Shown: in pieces, positions 1 to 7,274 of the stretch
How positions within the stretch are numbered: position 1 is the stretch's first letter
How the letters are laid out: the number at the start of each line of letters is the position of its first letter
Source: JAFMJV01 sp963814315
GTDB lineage: Bacteria; Chloroflexota; Limnocylindria; Limnocylindrales; CSP1-4
Assembly (NCBI GenBank): GCA_963814315.1
Contig: CAWFCG010000003.1
Location: 434,001 to 498,000, forward strand
Reading direction: 5' to 3'
DNA: 64,000 nt
Position numbers and translations under genes: made by a program
The notes under the pieces: model-generated
What the model saw: only the letters and a program-made list of their open reading frames with translations
Told to the model about the DNA's origin: nothing
Database searches by the model: none

Positions 1-1570
1 TGACGTGGACCACGGCGCCCTCGTCAGCGATGGTGTTGATCGAGCGTTGGGCGGCCCGCGAAGTGGAGAACACGTTCTGCACGGCGTCTTTGATGGCGGC
101 GGGCTTTGCCTTCAGCAGGAACAGCCCAGTGGGAGGGCAGGGGTAGCAGGTCTCGACGTAGCGGCTGCTCCCCAACACCAGGTTCTCGCGACGGTCGAGG
201 TCCACCTTCTGGGCGAGCGACAGCATGGATGGCACCAGCTGGGGCGGGATGTTGGTCTTGACGTCCTTCTTCAGCTCCTTGATGAGCTTGGTCAGGACGC
301 CCGGCGTCAGCAGGTCGTTGATGTCGGTCTGCTCGCGCACGGAGGTGATGATGCGCTGCTGGCGTGCGGATCGGTTGAAGTCGTCGGAGCCGTGACGAGA
401 GCGGGCGTAGGCGAGTGCGTCCTGGCCATTCATGCGGGTCACGCCCGGCGGAACATACAGCTTCAACTTGCCGCGGCCGTCGCTGGCGGAGTAGCCATCG
501 TCCATGACCGGCATCTGTACGTCCACGATGACCCCGTTGAGCGTGTTCACGACGGCGCGGAAGCTGTTGAGGTCGACGGCTACGTAGTACTTGATGTCCA
601 GCCCATAGAGCTCACCGAGCGCGCCCATGAGCGCCTTGTAGCCGCGATCCCTGTCATTGCCCGGGAAGAGGGCCGATTGGCTGCGTGCGATGGTATACAG
701 CGTGTTGATCTTGGTCGGATAGGCACCGCCGTACTGTCTGCTGGCTCCCCAGCTCCGGGGCAGCGGCACGCCGGCGGTATCGCGAGGTAGGGAGATGAAC
801 GCGAGGCGCCCGGTCGTAGGGTCGACGCTGATGGTGATCATGGTGTCGGTCAGGAAGCTGGAATCGCCGCGGCCCTGCCGCCCGCCGTCCTGGCCGACGA
901 GCAGGATATTCAGCCGATCCTTGCCGTTCCAGTCGGCAACCTGGACCTCCGCGGTCGGCTCGGGGGTGGCCGGCTCCCGCGTCGGTCGGGTCGAGCCCGC
1001 CGGATCCCCCGTCGCGCTCGGCGTGCCGACTGGCGTGGCCGTCGGCGGCAGGAATGCTTCGACCTGGAACTCGTCAGGGAGCTGCGAGATCTCCTCGTCG
1101 GTGAGGACGTCGCTGGTGTCGCCGGCGTTGTCGCTGATGTCCTGGTACAGGTCGGTGGCGAAGAAGATGGGCCGCGCCACCACCACGTGACTGCCGACCA
1201 ACACGACCGTCAATGCCACCAGGCCGGCGGTCGAGGCCGTCCGGGTGATGGCCGAGCCGACGCTGCCATCGGTCGCCAGGCGGTAGGCGTCCAGCATGGC
1301 CAGGAGACGGTAGATGACGTCGACGACGAGGACGATGAGCATGGCGTTGAGCACATCGGGGTCGGCGGCCAGCTCCACCAGGTCGCTGACGCCGCCACTT
1401 GCCGCGCGGCCGGCGACCGCAGCGATGACGATGACAGGGAGCGCGACCCACGCCAAGGCCCGCCGCCAGCGACCCAGGTAGGCGTGACCCAGGCCGGGCA
1501 GGATGAACGAGAGGAAGCCTGCCATGAAGGCGCTTCGCCTGGGACGCACGGCTACGTCGTTAGGGGCCAT
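1..1570 (-). CDS. LytR-CpsA-Psr (LCP) family cell-wall ligase, C-terminus beyond the window
   Basis: An open frame runs from ATG at 1570 to the window edge (523 codons, no stop). LCP proteins transfer undecaprenyl-linked glycopolymers onto peptidoglycan on the outer face of the membrane. The LCP core is clear: LNILLVGQDGG at about 220-230, DTMITISVD at 242-250, LPRDT at 261-265 and YARSRHGSDDF at 388-398, followed by RSARQQRII. Unusually, the first 135 residues hold several hydrophobic segments with a TM2-like GLGHAYLGR motif at 26-34. A Pro/Thr/Ala-rich linker (about 173-208) then leads to the catalytic part. Transcription is divergent from ileS. A TACGAT element lies 7 bases before the ATG, so the mRNA is probably leaderless. 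The family is secure; the exact polymer is unknown. Confidence 0.9.
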   Translation of the reverse strand, partial: MAPNDVAVRPRRSAFMAGFLSFILPGLGHAYLGRWRRALAWVALPVIVIAAVAGRAASGGVSDLVELAADPDVLNAMLIVLVVDVIYRLLAMLDAYRLATDGSVGSAITRTASTAGLVALTVVLVGSHVVVARPIFFATDLYQDISDNAGDTSDVLTDEEISQLPDEFQVEAFLPPTATPVGTPSATGDPAGSTRPTREPATPEPTAEVQVADWNGKDRLNILLVGQDGGRQGRGDSSFLTDTMITISVDPTTGRLAFISLPRDTAGVPLPRSWGASRQYGGAYPTKINTLYTIARSQSALFPGNDRDRGYKALMGALGELYGLDIKYYVAVDLNSFRAVVNTLNGVIVDVQMPVMDDGYSASDGRGKLKLYVPPGVTRMNGQDALAYARSRHGSDDFNRSARQQRIITSVREQTDINDLLTPGVLTKLIKELKKDVKTNIPPQLVPSMLSLAQKVDLDRRENLVLGSSRYVETCYPCPPTGLFLLKAKPAAIKDAVQNVFSTSRAAQRSINTIADEGAVVHV

Positions 1571-1577
1571 CGGCGGA

Positions 1578-1583
1578 ATCGTA
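1578..1583 (-). promoter_or_regulatory. -10 element of the LCP gene (leaderless type)
   Basis: TACGAT read on the minus strand, separated by 7 bases from the ATG at 1570. The spacing predicts that transcription starts at or next to the start codon. No ribosome binding site or convincing -35 element is visible. Confidence 0.5.
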
Positions 1584-1661
1584 GCGGCTCTCCGTGATGC
1601 CTGCCTACCGCGTGTATCGCCGGTGCGTCCATGCACCACTCGGGGTCGACGGGCGCTCGGC

Positions 1662-1667
1662 TAGACT
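1662..1667 (+). promoter_or_regulatory. -10 element of ileS (leaderless type)
   Basis: TAGACT lies 10 bases before the ileS ATG at 1678 and no Shine-Dalgarno sequence precedes the gene. The same hexamer occurs before ffh and rpsB in this window. With the LCP element it forms a back-to-back promoter region about 80 bases wide. Confidence 0.5.
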
Positions 1668-1677
1668 GCACCTCCCG

Positions 1678-4600
1678 ATGACACACCGACCCTTCCCGGC
1701 TGTCGCAGCGCAGCCCGACCTTGCTGCCCAGGAACACCGCACGCTCGACTTCTGGCGCGAGCGCTCCATCTTCGCCAAGCTGCGGGCGCAGAACGCCGGC
1801 GGCGAGCACTGGTCGTTCGTGGATGGTCCCATCACCGCCAACAACCCCATGGGCGTGCACCACGCCTGGGGCCGCTCCTACAAGGATGCCTTCTGCCGCT
1901 ATCACGCCATGCTCGGCCATGACCAGCGTTGGCAGAACGGCTTCGACTGTCAGGGCCTGTGGGTGGAAGTCAACGTCGAGCGCGAGCTGGGCTTCACCAG
2001 CAAGAAGGACATCGAGACGTTCGGCATCGCCGAGTTCGTGCGCCTCTGCAAGCAGCGCGTGCTGACGTACGCGGCTGTCCAGACCGAGCAGTCCATCCGC
2101 CTGGGCTACTGGATGGACTGGAACGATCCCGCTGAGCTGCGCCGCCTGCGCGATCTGTTGGAGCAGGATCCGGGCCAGGTCATCACCGTCGATGGCCCGC
2201 GCGGCCCAGTCACCGACACCGTCGAGATGATCGTCGGTCGCCTGGGCCTGCCCGAGCTGGGCGGCTCGTATTTCACGTTCAGCAATGAGAACAACGATCT
2301 CATCTGGGCGTTCCTGGCCGAGTGCGACGAGCGCGGCTGGCTCTACAAGGGCAAGGATTCCATGCCCTGGTGTGCCCGGTGCGGCACGGGCATGAGCCAG
2401 ATGGAGATGAACGAGGGCTACGCCGACCGTGAGGACCCCGGGCTCACGGTGCGCTTCAAGCTCATCGACCGTCCCGGCGAGGCGCTGCTGGTGTGGACGA
2501 CGACCCCCTGGACGATGACCGCCAACGTCGCGGCCGCGGTCCATCCCGACCTCGACTACCTGCTGATCGAGCAGGGGGCCGAGCGCTACTGGGTGGGCAA
2601 GGTGGCGGCCAAGACGGCGGTGCAGGGCGACTTCAGGGTGCTCGAGGAGCACAAAGGCGAGTACCTGCTGGGCTGGCACTACCGCGCCGCCTTCGACGAC
2701 CTGCCGGTGGTGGGCGAGGCCTTTGCCGACGGTGTCAACGAGGCGGGCAACGCCCCATACGTCCACCGCGTCATCGCCTGGACCGAGGTAGGTGACGACG
2801 AGGGCACGTCGATCGTGCACATCGCGCCTGGTGGCGGCGCCGAAGATTTCCAGCTCGGGCTCAAGCTGAAGCTGCCGGTCATCGCGCCGCTTGACGAGGC
2901 CGGCCACTACCTCGACGGCTTCGGGGTCTTCAGCGGCAAGGACGCCGCCGGCATCGCTGCCGAGATCATCGAGGAGCTGGAGGCGCGCGACTTCTACTAC
3001 CACCTGGAGCCCTACACACACCGCTACCCGCACTGCTGGCGCTGTGGCACGGCGCTGCTCTTCCGGGTGGTGGACGAGTGGTACATCTCCATGGGCCAGG
3101 TCTACGACACGCCGCGTGACCAGCTGAGCCCTGGGCAGAAGGCCGCCAGCCTGCGCTACCAGATCATGGACGTGGTCGACCAGATCGAGTGGTTCCCGAG
3201 CTTTGGCTACGACCGCGAGATCGACTGGCTCTTCACCATGTCCGACTGGATGATCTCCAAGAAGCGCTACTGGGGCCTGGCGTTGCCGATCTGGGAGTGC
3301 ACTGCCTGTGACGCCTACCAGGTCATCGGTGGACGCGAGGAGCTGGGCCAGAAGGCCTCGTCGGGCTTCGAGCAGCTGGAAGGCCGCTCACCGCATCGTC
3401 CCTGGGTGGACGAGGTGGTCGTCCCCTGCCAGGCTTGCGGGGCTGATTCGCGTCGCATCCGCGACGTGGGCAATCCGTGGCTGGACGCCGGCATCGTGCC
3501 TTTCAGCACCCTGCATTACCGCACTGACCGGGCCTACTGGGAGAAGTGGTTCCCCGCCGACTTCGTGACCGAATCGTTCCCCGGGCAGTTCCGCAACTGG
3601 TTCTACTCGATGCTGGCTATGGGCACGGTGCTGCGCAACGAGCGCCCCTTCAAGTCGCTCTTCGGCTACGCCACGCTGTACGGCGAGGACGGTCGACCCA
3701 TGCACAAGTCGTGGGGCAATGCCATCGAGTTCAACGAGGCGGCCGAGCGCATGGGCGTGGACGTCATGCGCTGGATGTACGCCACCGCTCGCCCAGAGGA
3801 CAACATCCTGTTCGGCTACCACACCGCCGATGAGGCTCGCCGCGAGCTGCTGGTGCTGTGGAACGTGCTGGCCTTCTTCACCACCTACGCGCGGTTGGGT
3901 AGCTGGGTCGCCGATCGCGATGTCATCGGTGCCCAGGAAGCTGACTCCGAGCGCAGCCCCCTTGACCGCTGGATCCTGTCTCGCGCGGCGGACATGGCCT
4001 CGGTTGCCGGTGGCTGCCTGGACGTATACGACACGCGTGCGGCCACCAGGGCCATCAGCGGGTTCGTGGACGACCTCTCGCAGTGGTGGCTGCGCCGCTC
4101 GCGGCGGCGACTGTCGCGTGGGGACGAGGGGGTCGACCGCGAGGCTGCCTTCGGCACGATGCACCTGGCGCTCGTCAGCTTGGCCCGGACCATCGCGCCA
4201 TTGTTACCCTTCCTGGCTGAGGAGCTCTACGCGGTGCTGGTAGTGCCGGCTCAAGCGGATGCGCCCGAATCGGTTCACTTGACGCGCTGGCCGGCCGATG
4301 ACCTGGCGGGGCTCCGGGATGTGCCGCTGGAGCGCGCCATGGCTGAACTGCGTCGCGCGGTCGAGCTGGGTCGCACGCTCCGCAGCCGTGCCGGCATCCG
4401 GATTCGCCAACCCTTGAGTCGGCTGTGGTTGGCGATGCCGTCGGGGTCCCTGGCCGATGGGCTGGAGAGCCGCGCCGCCGACGAGCTGCTGGCGCTCCTG
4501 GCCGATGAGCTCAACGTCAAAGCCATCGAGATCATGGATGACGAGTCCGAGCTGGTGGACCGACGCGTGAAGCCGCTGCTGCCGATCATCGGCAAGAAGC

Positions 4601-5061
4601 ATGGCGCTGCCATCCCGGCCATCATGGCGGCTGCCCGCGCCAACCAGGTCGAGTACGGTGAAGATGGATCGGTAACCCTGGGCGGCGTGACGCTGGCGCA
4701 CGACGAGGTGGAGATCCTGGCCACGCCTCGCGCGGGCACCGCGGTTGCCCACGACGAGGGCATCGTGGTAGTCATCGATACCGAGCTCACCCCTGAGCTC
4801 ATCGCTGAGGGCGATGCTCGTGAGCTGACGCGCGCGGTGCAGGATCTGCGCAAGCAGGCGGAGCTGGCACTCGACGCCAGGATCACGCTTACGCTCGATG
4901 GTCCTGCCGAGACGCTGGACCGCCTGGCGCCCTACTTCACAGCCATCGGCGCCGACACGCTGGCGGACGAGATCATCCGCGGTCCGGCGCCCGGGGCAAA
5001 CAGCAGCGAGGTTGGGCTCGTCACCGGTTCGGTGATCGTGGCACTTCGAACGTGCCGATGA
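1678..5061 (+). CDS. ileS: isoleucyl-tRNA synthetase, type 2-like, with altered GXHH signature
   Basis: Charges tRNA-Ile with isoleucine in the cytoplasm; 1127 residues. The start was set at ATG 1678, not the upstream GTG at 1594, because the family-like sequence (TLDFWRERSIF) begins soon after it and a -10 element lies 10 bases upstream. Visible parts: the class I nucleotide-binding signature, here GVHH at residues 59-62; the editing-domain strand WTTTPWTMTAN; HIAPGGGAEDF; the PHCWRCGTALL segment; and the second signature as PMHKS (674-678), followed by WGN. Both signatures differ from canonical HxGH and KMSKS, but the second lysine of KMSKS (K677) remains. It heads an ileS-lspA-rluD-gmk-priA string and overlaps lspA by ATGA. 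ValRS and LeuRS were considered and fit less well. Confidence 0.93.
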   Translation: MTHRPFPAVAAQPDLAAQEHRTLDFWRERSIFAKLRAQNAGGEHWSFVDGPITANNPMGVHHAWGRSYKDAFCRYHAMLGHDQRWQNGFDCQGLWVEVNVERELGFTSKKDIETFGIAEFVRLCKQRVLTYAAVQTEQSIRLGYWMDWNDPAELRRLRDLLEQDPGQVITVDGPRGPVTDTVEMIVGRLGLPELGGSYFTFSNENNDLIWAFLAECDERGWLYKGKDSMPWCARCGTGMSQMEMNEGYADREDPGLTVRFKLIDRPGEALLVWTTTPWTMTANVAAAVHPDLDYLLIEQGAERYWVGKVAAKTAVQGDFRVLEEHKGEYLLGWHYRAAFDDLPVVGEAFADGVNEAGNAPYVHRVIAWTEVGDDEGTSIVHIAPGGGAEDFQLGLKLKLPVIAPLDEAGHYLDGFGVFSGKDAAGIAAEIIEELEARDFYYHLEPYTHRYPHCWRCGTALLFRVVDEWYISMGQVYDTPRDQLSPGQKAASLRYQIMDVVDQIEWFPSFGYDREIDWLFTMSDWMISKKRYWGLALPIWECTACDAYQVIGGREELGQKASSGFEQLEGRSPHRPWVDEVVVPCQACGADSRRIRDVGNPWLDAGIVPFSTLHYRTDRAYWEKWFPADFVTESFPGQFRNWFYSMLAMGTVLRNERPFKSLFGYATLYGEDGRPMHKSWGNAIEFNEAAERMGVDVMRWMYATARPEDNILFGYHTADEARRELLVLWNVLAFFTTYARLGSWVADRDVIGAQEADSERSPLDRWILSRAADMASVAGGCLDVYDTRAATRAISGFVDDLSQWWLRRSRRRLSRGDEGVDREAAFGTMHLALVSLARTIAPLLPFLAEELYAVLVVPAQADAPESVHLTRWPADDLAGLRDVPLERAMAELRRAVELGRTLRSRAGIRIRQPLSRLWLAMPSGSLADGLESRAADELLALLADELNVKAIEIMDDESELVDRRVKPLLPIIGKKHGAAIPAIMAAARANQVEYGEDGSVTLGGVTLAHDEVEILATPRAGTAVAHDEGIVVVIDTELTPELIAEGDARELTRAVQDLRKQAELALDARITLTLDGPAETLDRLAPYFTAIGADTLADEIIRGPAPGANSSEVGLVTGSVIVALRTCR

Positions 5062-5669
5062 CTGAGGCACCAGCCTCGGTCGAGCGGGATGATGCCCGCG
5101 AGACGCCGCCACAGCGGCGCCGACGGTGGGCGCTCTTCGGCGGCTTGGCGGTAGGCGTGGTGCTGCTCGATCAGCTTTCCAAGGCCTGGGTCGACAGCTC
5201 CTTCGAGCTGGCCTCGCGTGGCATCACGGCCGGTGACCCCGGCGGTCCCACCGAGTTCATCGGTGAGCTTGTCCGCATCGCCAAGACGTACAACGATGGC
5301 GCCATCTTCGGCTTCCTCGATGCCTCAGCACTGCTGATGGCGGCCCTGTCGGTGGCGGTCATCGCGGGCATCACCTGGTACGAGTGGCGTCATGCCGCGG
5401 GGTTGGGTGCGCTGGTGACGATCGGCCTGGGTCTGCTGCTGGGGGGCGCCATCGGGAACCTCATCGACCGCCTGGCCCACGGCTATGTCATCGACTTCGT
5501 CGACATGGGCATCGGTGACAGCCGCTGGTACGCCTGGAACATCGCGGACGCAGCGGTCTTCCTCGGCATCGTCACGCTCTTCATCGCTGCCCTGTTGGGT
5601 GATCGTGCCAGCCCGAGTCGGCATCGGGCCGAGGGGGCCACGGGAACGCCGGGGAGCACACATGAGTGA
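5058..5669 (+). CDS. lspA: lipoprotein signal peptidase (signal peptidase II)
   Basis: Inner-membrane aspartyl protease that removes signal peptides from diacylglyceryl-modified prolipoproteins. 203 residues from ATG 5058, which overlaps the ileS stop as ATGA; an in-frame GTG lies at 5052. A basic N-terminal extension (PPQRRRRW) precedes four hydrophobic segments. Family motifs are LLDQLSKAW in the first helix, YNDGAIFGF in the periplasmic loop, GGAIGNLIDR, and the two Asp-bearing motifs VIDFVD and NIADAA that form the active site. ileS-lspA adjacency is common in bacteria. The basic Arg/His tail after the last helix (about 25 residues) is not conserved in the family as I know it. Confidence 0.95.
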   Translation: MTEAPASVERDDARETPPQRRRRWALFGGLAVGVVLLDQLSKAWVDSSFELASRGITAGDPGGPTEFIGELVRIAKTYNDGAIFGFLDASALLMAALSVAVIAGITWYEWRHAAGLGALVTIGLGLLLGGAIGNLIDRLAHGYVIDFVDMGIGDSRWYAWNIADAAVFLGIVTLFIAALLGDRASPSRHRAEGATGTPGSTHE

Positions 5670-6648
5670 GGTGGTACGGGTGGCGGTGCCCGAAGGCGCC
5701 GACGGCAGCCGCGTCGACCGTTTCGTGGCTGACGCGACCGGGCTGTCTCGCGCCAACGTCCAGCGTCTCATCGCCGACGGGCGTGTGACGTCTGGCGGAA
5801 GACGAGTCCGTTCGCGGGATCCCGTCCACCCCGGCATGACGTTGGAGGTCGACGTTCCCGAGGCGAGCACGAAGGAGCTGCTCGCCGAGGACATCCCGCT
5901 CCATGTCGTCTATCGCGATGACGACGTCATCGTCATCGACAAGCCCGCCGGGCTGGTGACCCATCCCGCCCCCGGCCACCAGAGCGGCACGCTCGTCAAC
6001 GCGTTGCTGGGGATGGAAGCGGCAGAGTCCGGTCTGGCCACGTCGCAGCAGGGCTTGGCTGCGTCGCAGCGCGGCCTGGCGACGGCCGGGGGTGCCGAGC
6101 GACCCGGCATCGTGCACCGCCTGGACCGGGACACCAGCGGGCTGATCGTGGTCGCTCGCAACGACGCGGCGCAGCTCTCGCTGCAAGCCCAGTTGAAGGC
6201 CCGACGCGTGCGCAAGACGTACCTGGCCCTGGTGGGCGGCGTCGTGGACGCACAGCTGGGACGCATCGAGAAGCCCATCGGCCGCGATCCGCGCAACCGC
6301 ATGCGCATGGCCGTGACAGCGGAGGGTAAGCCGGCGGTCACCGGTTACCGGGTCCGAGAGCGCTTCCGTGAGTGGACCATGCTGGATCTCGACCTGGTGA
6401 CCGGTCGCACGCACCAGATCCGCGTCCACCTTGCCTCTATCGGTCATCCCGTGGCCGGTGACCCCATCTACGCCAACGGTACGGTGCGCCGCGGGCCTGA
6501 CGGCCTCGGCCGGCTGTTCCTCCACGCCTGGAAGCTCGAGTTTCTGTCGCCCGGGTCCGGTCGACTGGTCCGATGTGAGGCACCATTGCCAGTGGCGTTG
6601 GAGTCGGTGCTCGAGGGGCTTCGCCGCGCCGATGCAGGAAGGAGCTGA
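5662..6648 (+). CDS. rluD: RluD/RluA-type 23S rRNA pseudouridine synthase
   Basis: Converts uridines of large-subunit rRNA to pseudouridine. 328 residues from ATG 5662, which lies inside the end of lspA (8-base overlap). An N-terminal S4 RNA-binding domain (RVDRFVADATGLSRANVQRL) precedes the catalytic core with HRLDRDTSGL, whose second Asp is the nucleophile, and RTHQIRVHL. Between the VTHPAPGHQSGTLVNALL block and the catalytic motif sits a short insertion of three near-identical heptapeptides (GLATSQQ, GLAASQR, GLATAGG; 6031-6093). Target-site assignment within the RluA/C/D group is inferred from the S4 domain and the lspA linkage only. Confidence 0.92.
   Translation: MSEVVRVAVPEGADGSRVDRFVADATGLSRANVQRLIADGRVTSGGRRVRSRDPVHPGMTLEVDVPEASTKELLAEDIPLHVVYRDDDVIVIDKPAGLVTHPAPGHQSGTLVNALLGMEAAESGLATSQQGLAASQRGLATAGGAERPGIVHRLDRDTSGLIVVARNDAAQLSLQAQLKARRVRKTYLALVGGVVDAQLGRIEKPIGRDPRNRMRMAVTAEGKPAVTGYRVRERFREWTMLDLDLVTGRTHQIRVHLASIGHPVAGDPIYANGTVRRGPDGLGRLFLHAWKLEFLSPGSGRLVRCEAPLPVALESVLEGLRRADAGRS
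6031..6093 (+). repeat. three 21-base in-frame tandem repeats in rluD
   Basis: Three consecutive 21-base units encode GLATSQQ, GLAASQR and GLATAGG just before the catalytic HRLDRDTSG motif. The units are diverged at third positions, which argues against a recent assembly artefact. Confidence 0.7.
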
Positions 6649-6650
6649 CC

Positions 6651-7268
6651 ATGCGCGCCATCGAAGGGCAGCCCGGCGCGCAGCTGGTGGTCATCTCCGG
6701 GCCCTCCGGAGTGGGCAAGGACACCATCATCGAAGCCATGCAGCGACGTGATCCGCCGCATCCACGCCACCACGTCATCACCGTGACCACGCGCGGCCGG
6801 CGCCACAACGAGATCGCTGGTGTCAGCTACCACTTCCTCTCCCTCGAAGACTTCGAGCGGCTCCGGGCCGCGGACGGCCTGTTGGAGGCAAGTGAGGTCC
6901 ACGGCAACTGGTACGGCACCCCGCGCGACCAGGTGCAATCGGCGCTTGCCAGTGGGCGCGATGCCATCCTCAAGATCGACGTGCAGGGCGCCGACAAGGT
7001 CCGCGCCAAGGTGCCCGATGCTCTGCTCATCTTCGTCGTGCCGCCGTCGCTCGAGGAGCTTGACGCGCGCCTGGTGGGGCGTTCGACCGAGCAGCCGCGG
7101 GACCTCGAGATCCGGCGGCGCAATGCTGCGGTCGAGCTGGCACGCCGGGATGAGTACGACCACGTGGTGGTCAACGAGACTGGTCGGATCGACGAGACCG
7201 CGGCACGAATCGACGCCATCATCGCGGCCGAGCATGGGCGCTTCACCGATCGTCGTACCCGCGTCTAG
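6651..7268 (+). CDS. gmk: guanylate kinase
   Basis: Phosphorylates GMP to GDP using ATP. 205 residues, with ATG 6651 two bases after the rluD stop. The P-loop is SGPSGVGKDT at residues 16-25. The GMP-binding region follows as TTRGRRHNEIAGVSYHFLS, replacing the more usual TTRxPRxGExxGxDYxF, and then EVHGNWYGTP. DVQGADKVR and a C-terminal NETGRIDETAARI match the family. rpoZ, which often follows gmk, is absent; priA follows directly. Confidence 0.94.
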   Translation: MRAIEGQPGAQLVVISGPSGVGKDTIIEAMQRRDPPHPRHHVITVTTRGRRHNEIAGVSYHFLSLEDFERLRAADGLLEASEVHGNWYGTPRDQVQSALASGRDAILKIDVQGADKVRAKVPDALLIFVVPPSLEELDARLVGRSTEQPRDLEIRRRNAAVELARRDEYDHVVVNETGRIDETAARIDAIIAAEHGRFTDRRTRV

Positions 7269-7274
7269 CGTCTC

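Noticed and set aside
5..790. 261-residue frame on the plus strand at the left end
   Set aside because: It is antisense to the LCP gene, whose minus-strand frame has unmistakable LCP motifs; the plus frame has no family features.
1571..1677. T-box or other tRNA-sensing leader before ileS (also checked before proS)
   Set aside because: Only about 100 and 75 bases are available, with no T-box sequence and a -10 element next to the start codon of ileS.
1552..3033. 493-residue minus-strand frame over ileS
   Set aside because: Shadow of a high-GC coding region; ileS on the plus strand has full synthetase motifs.
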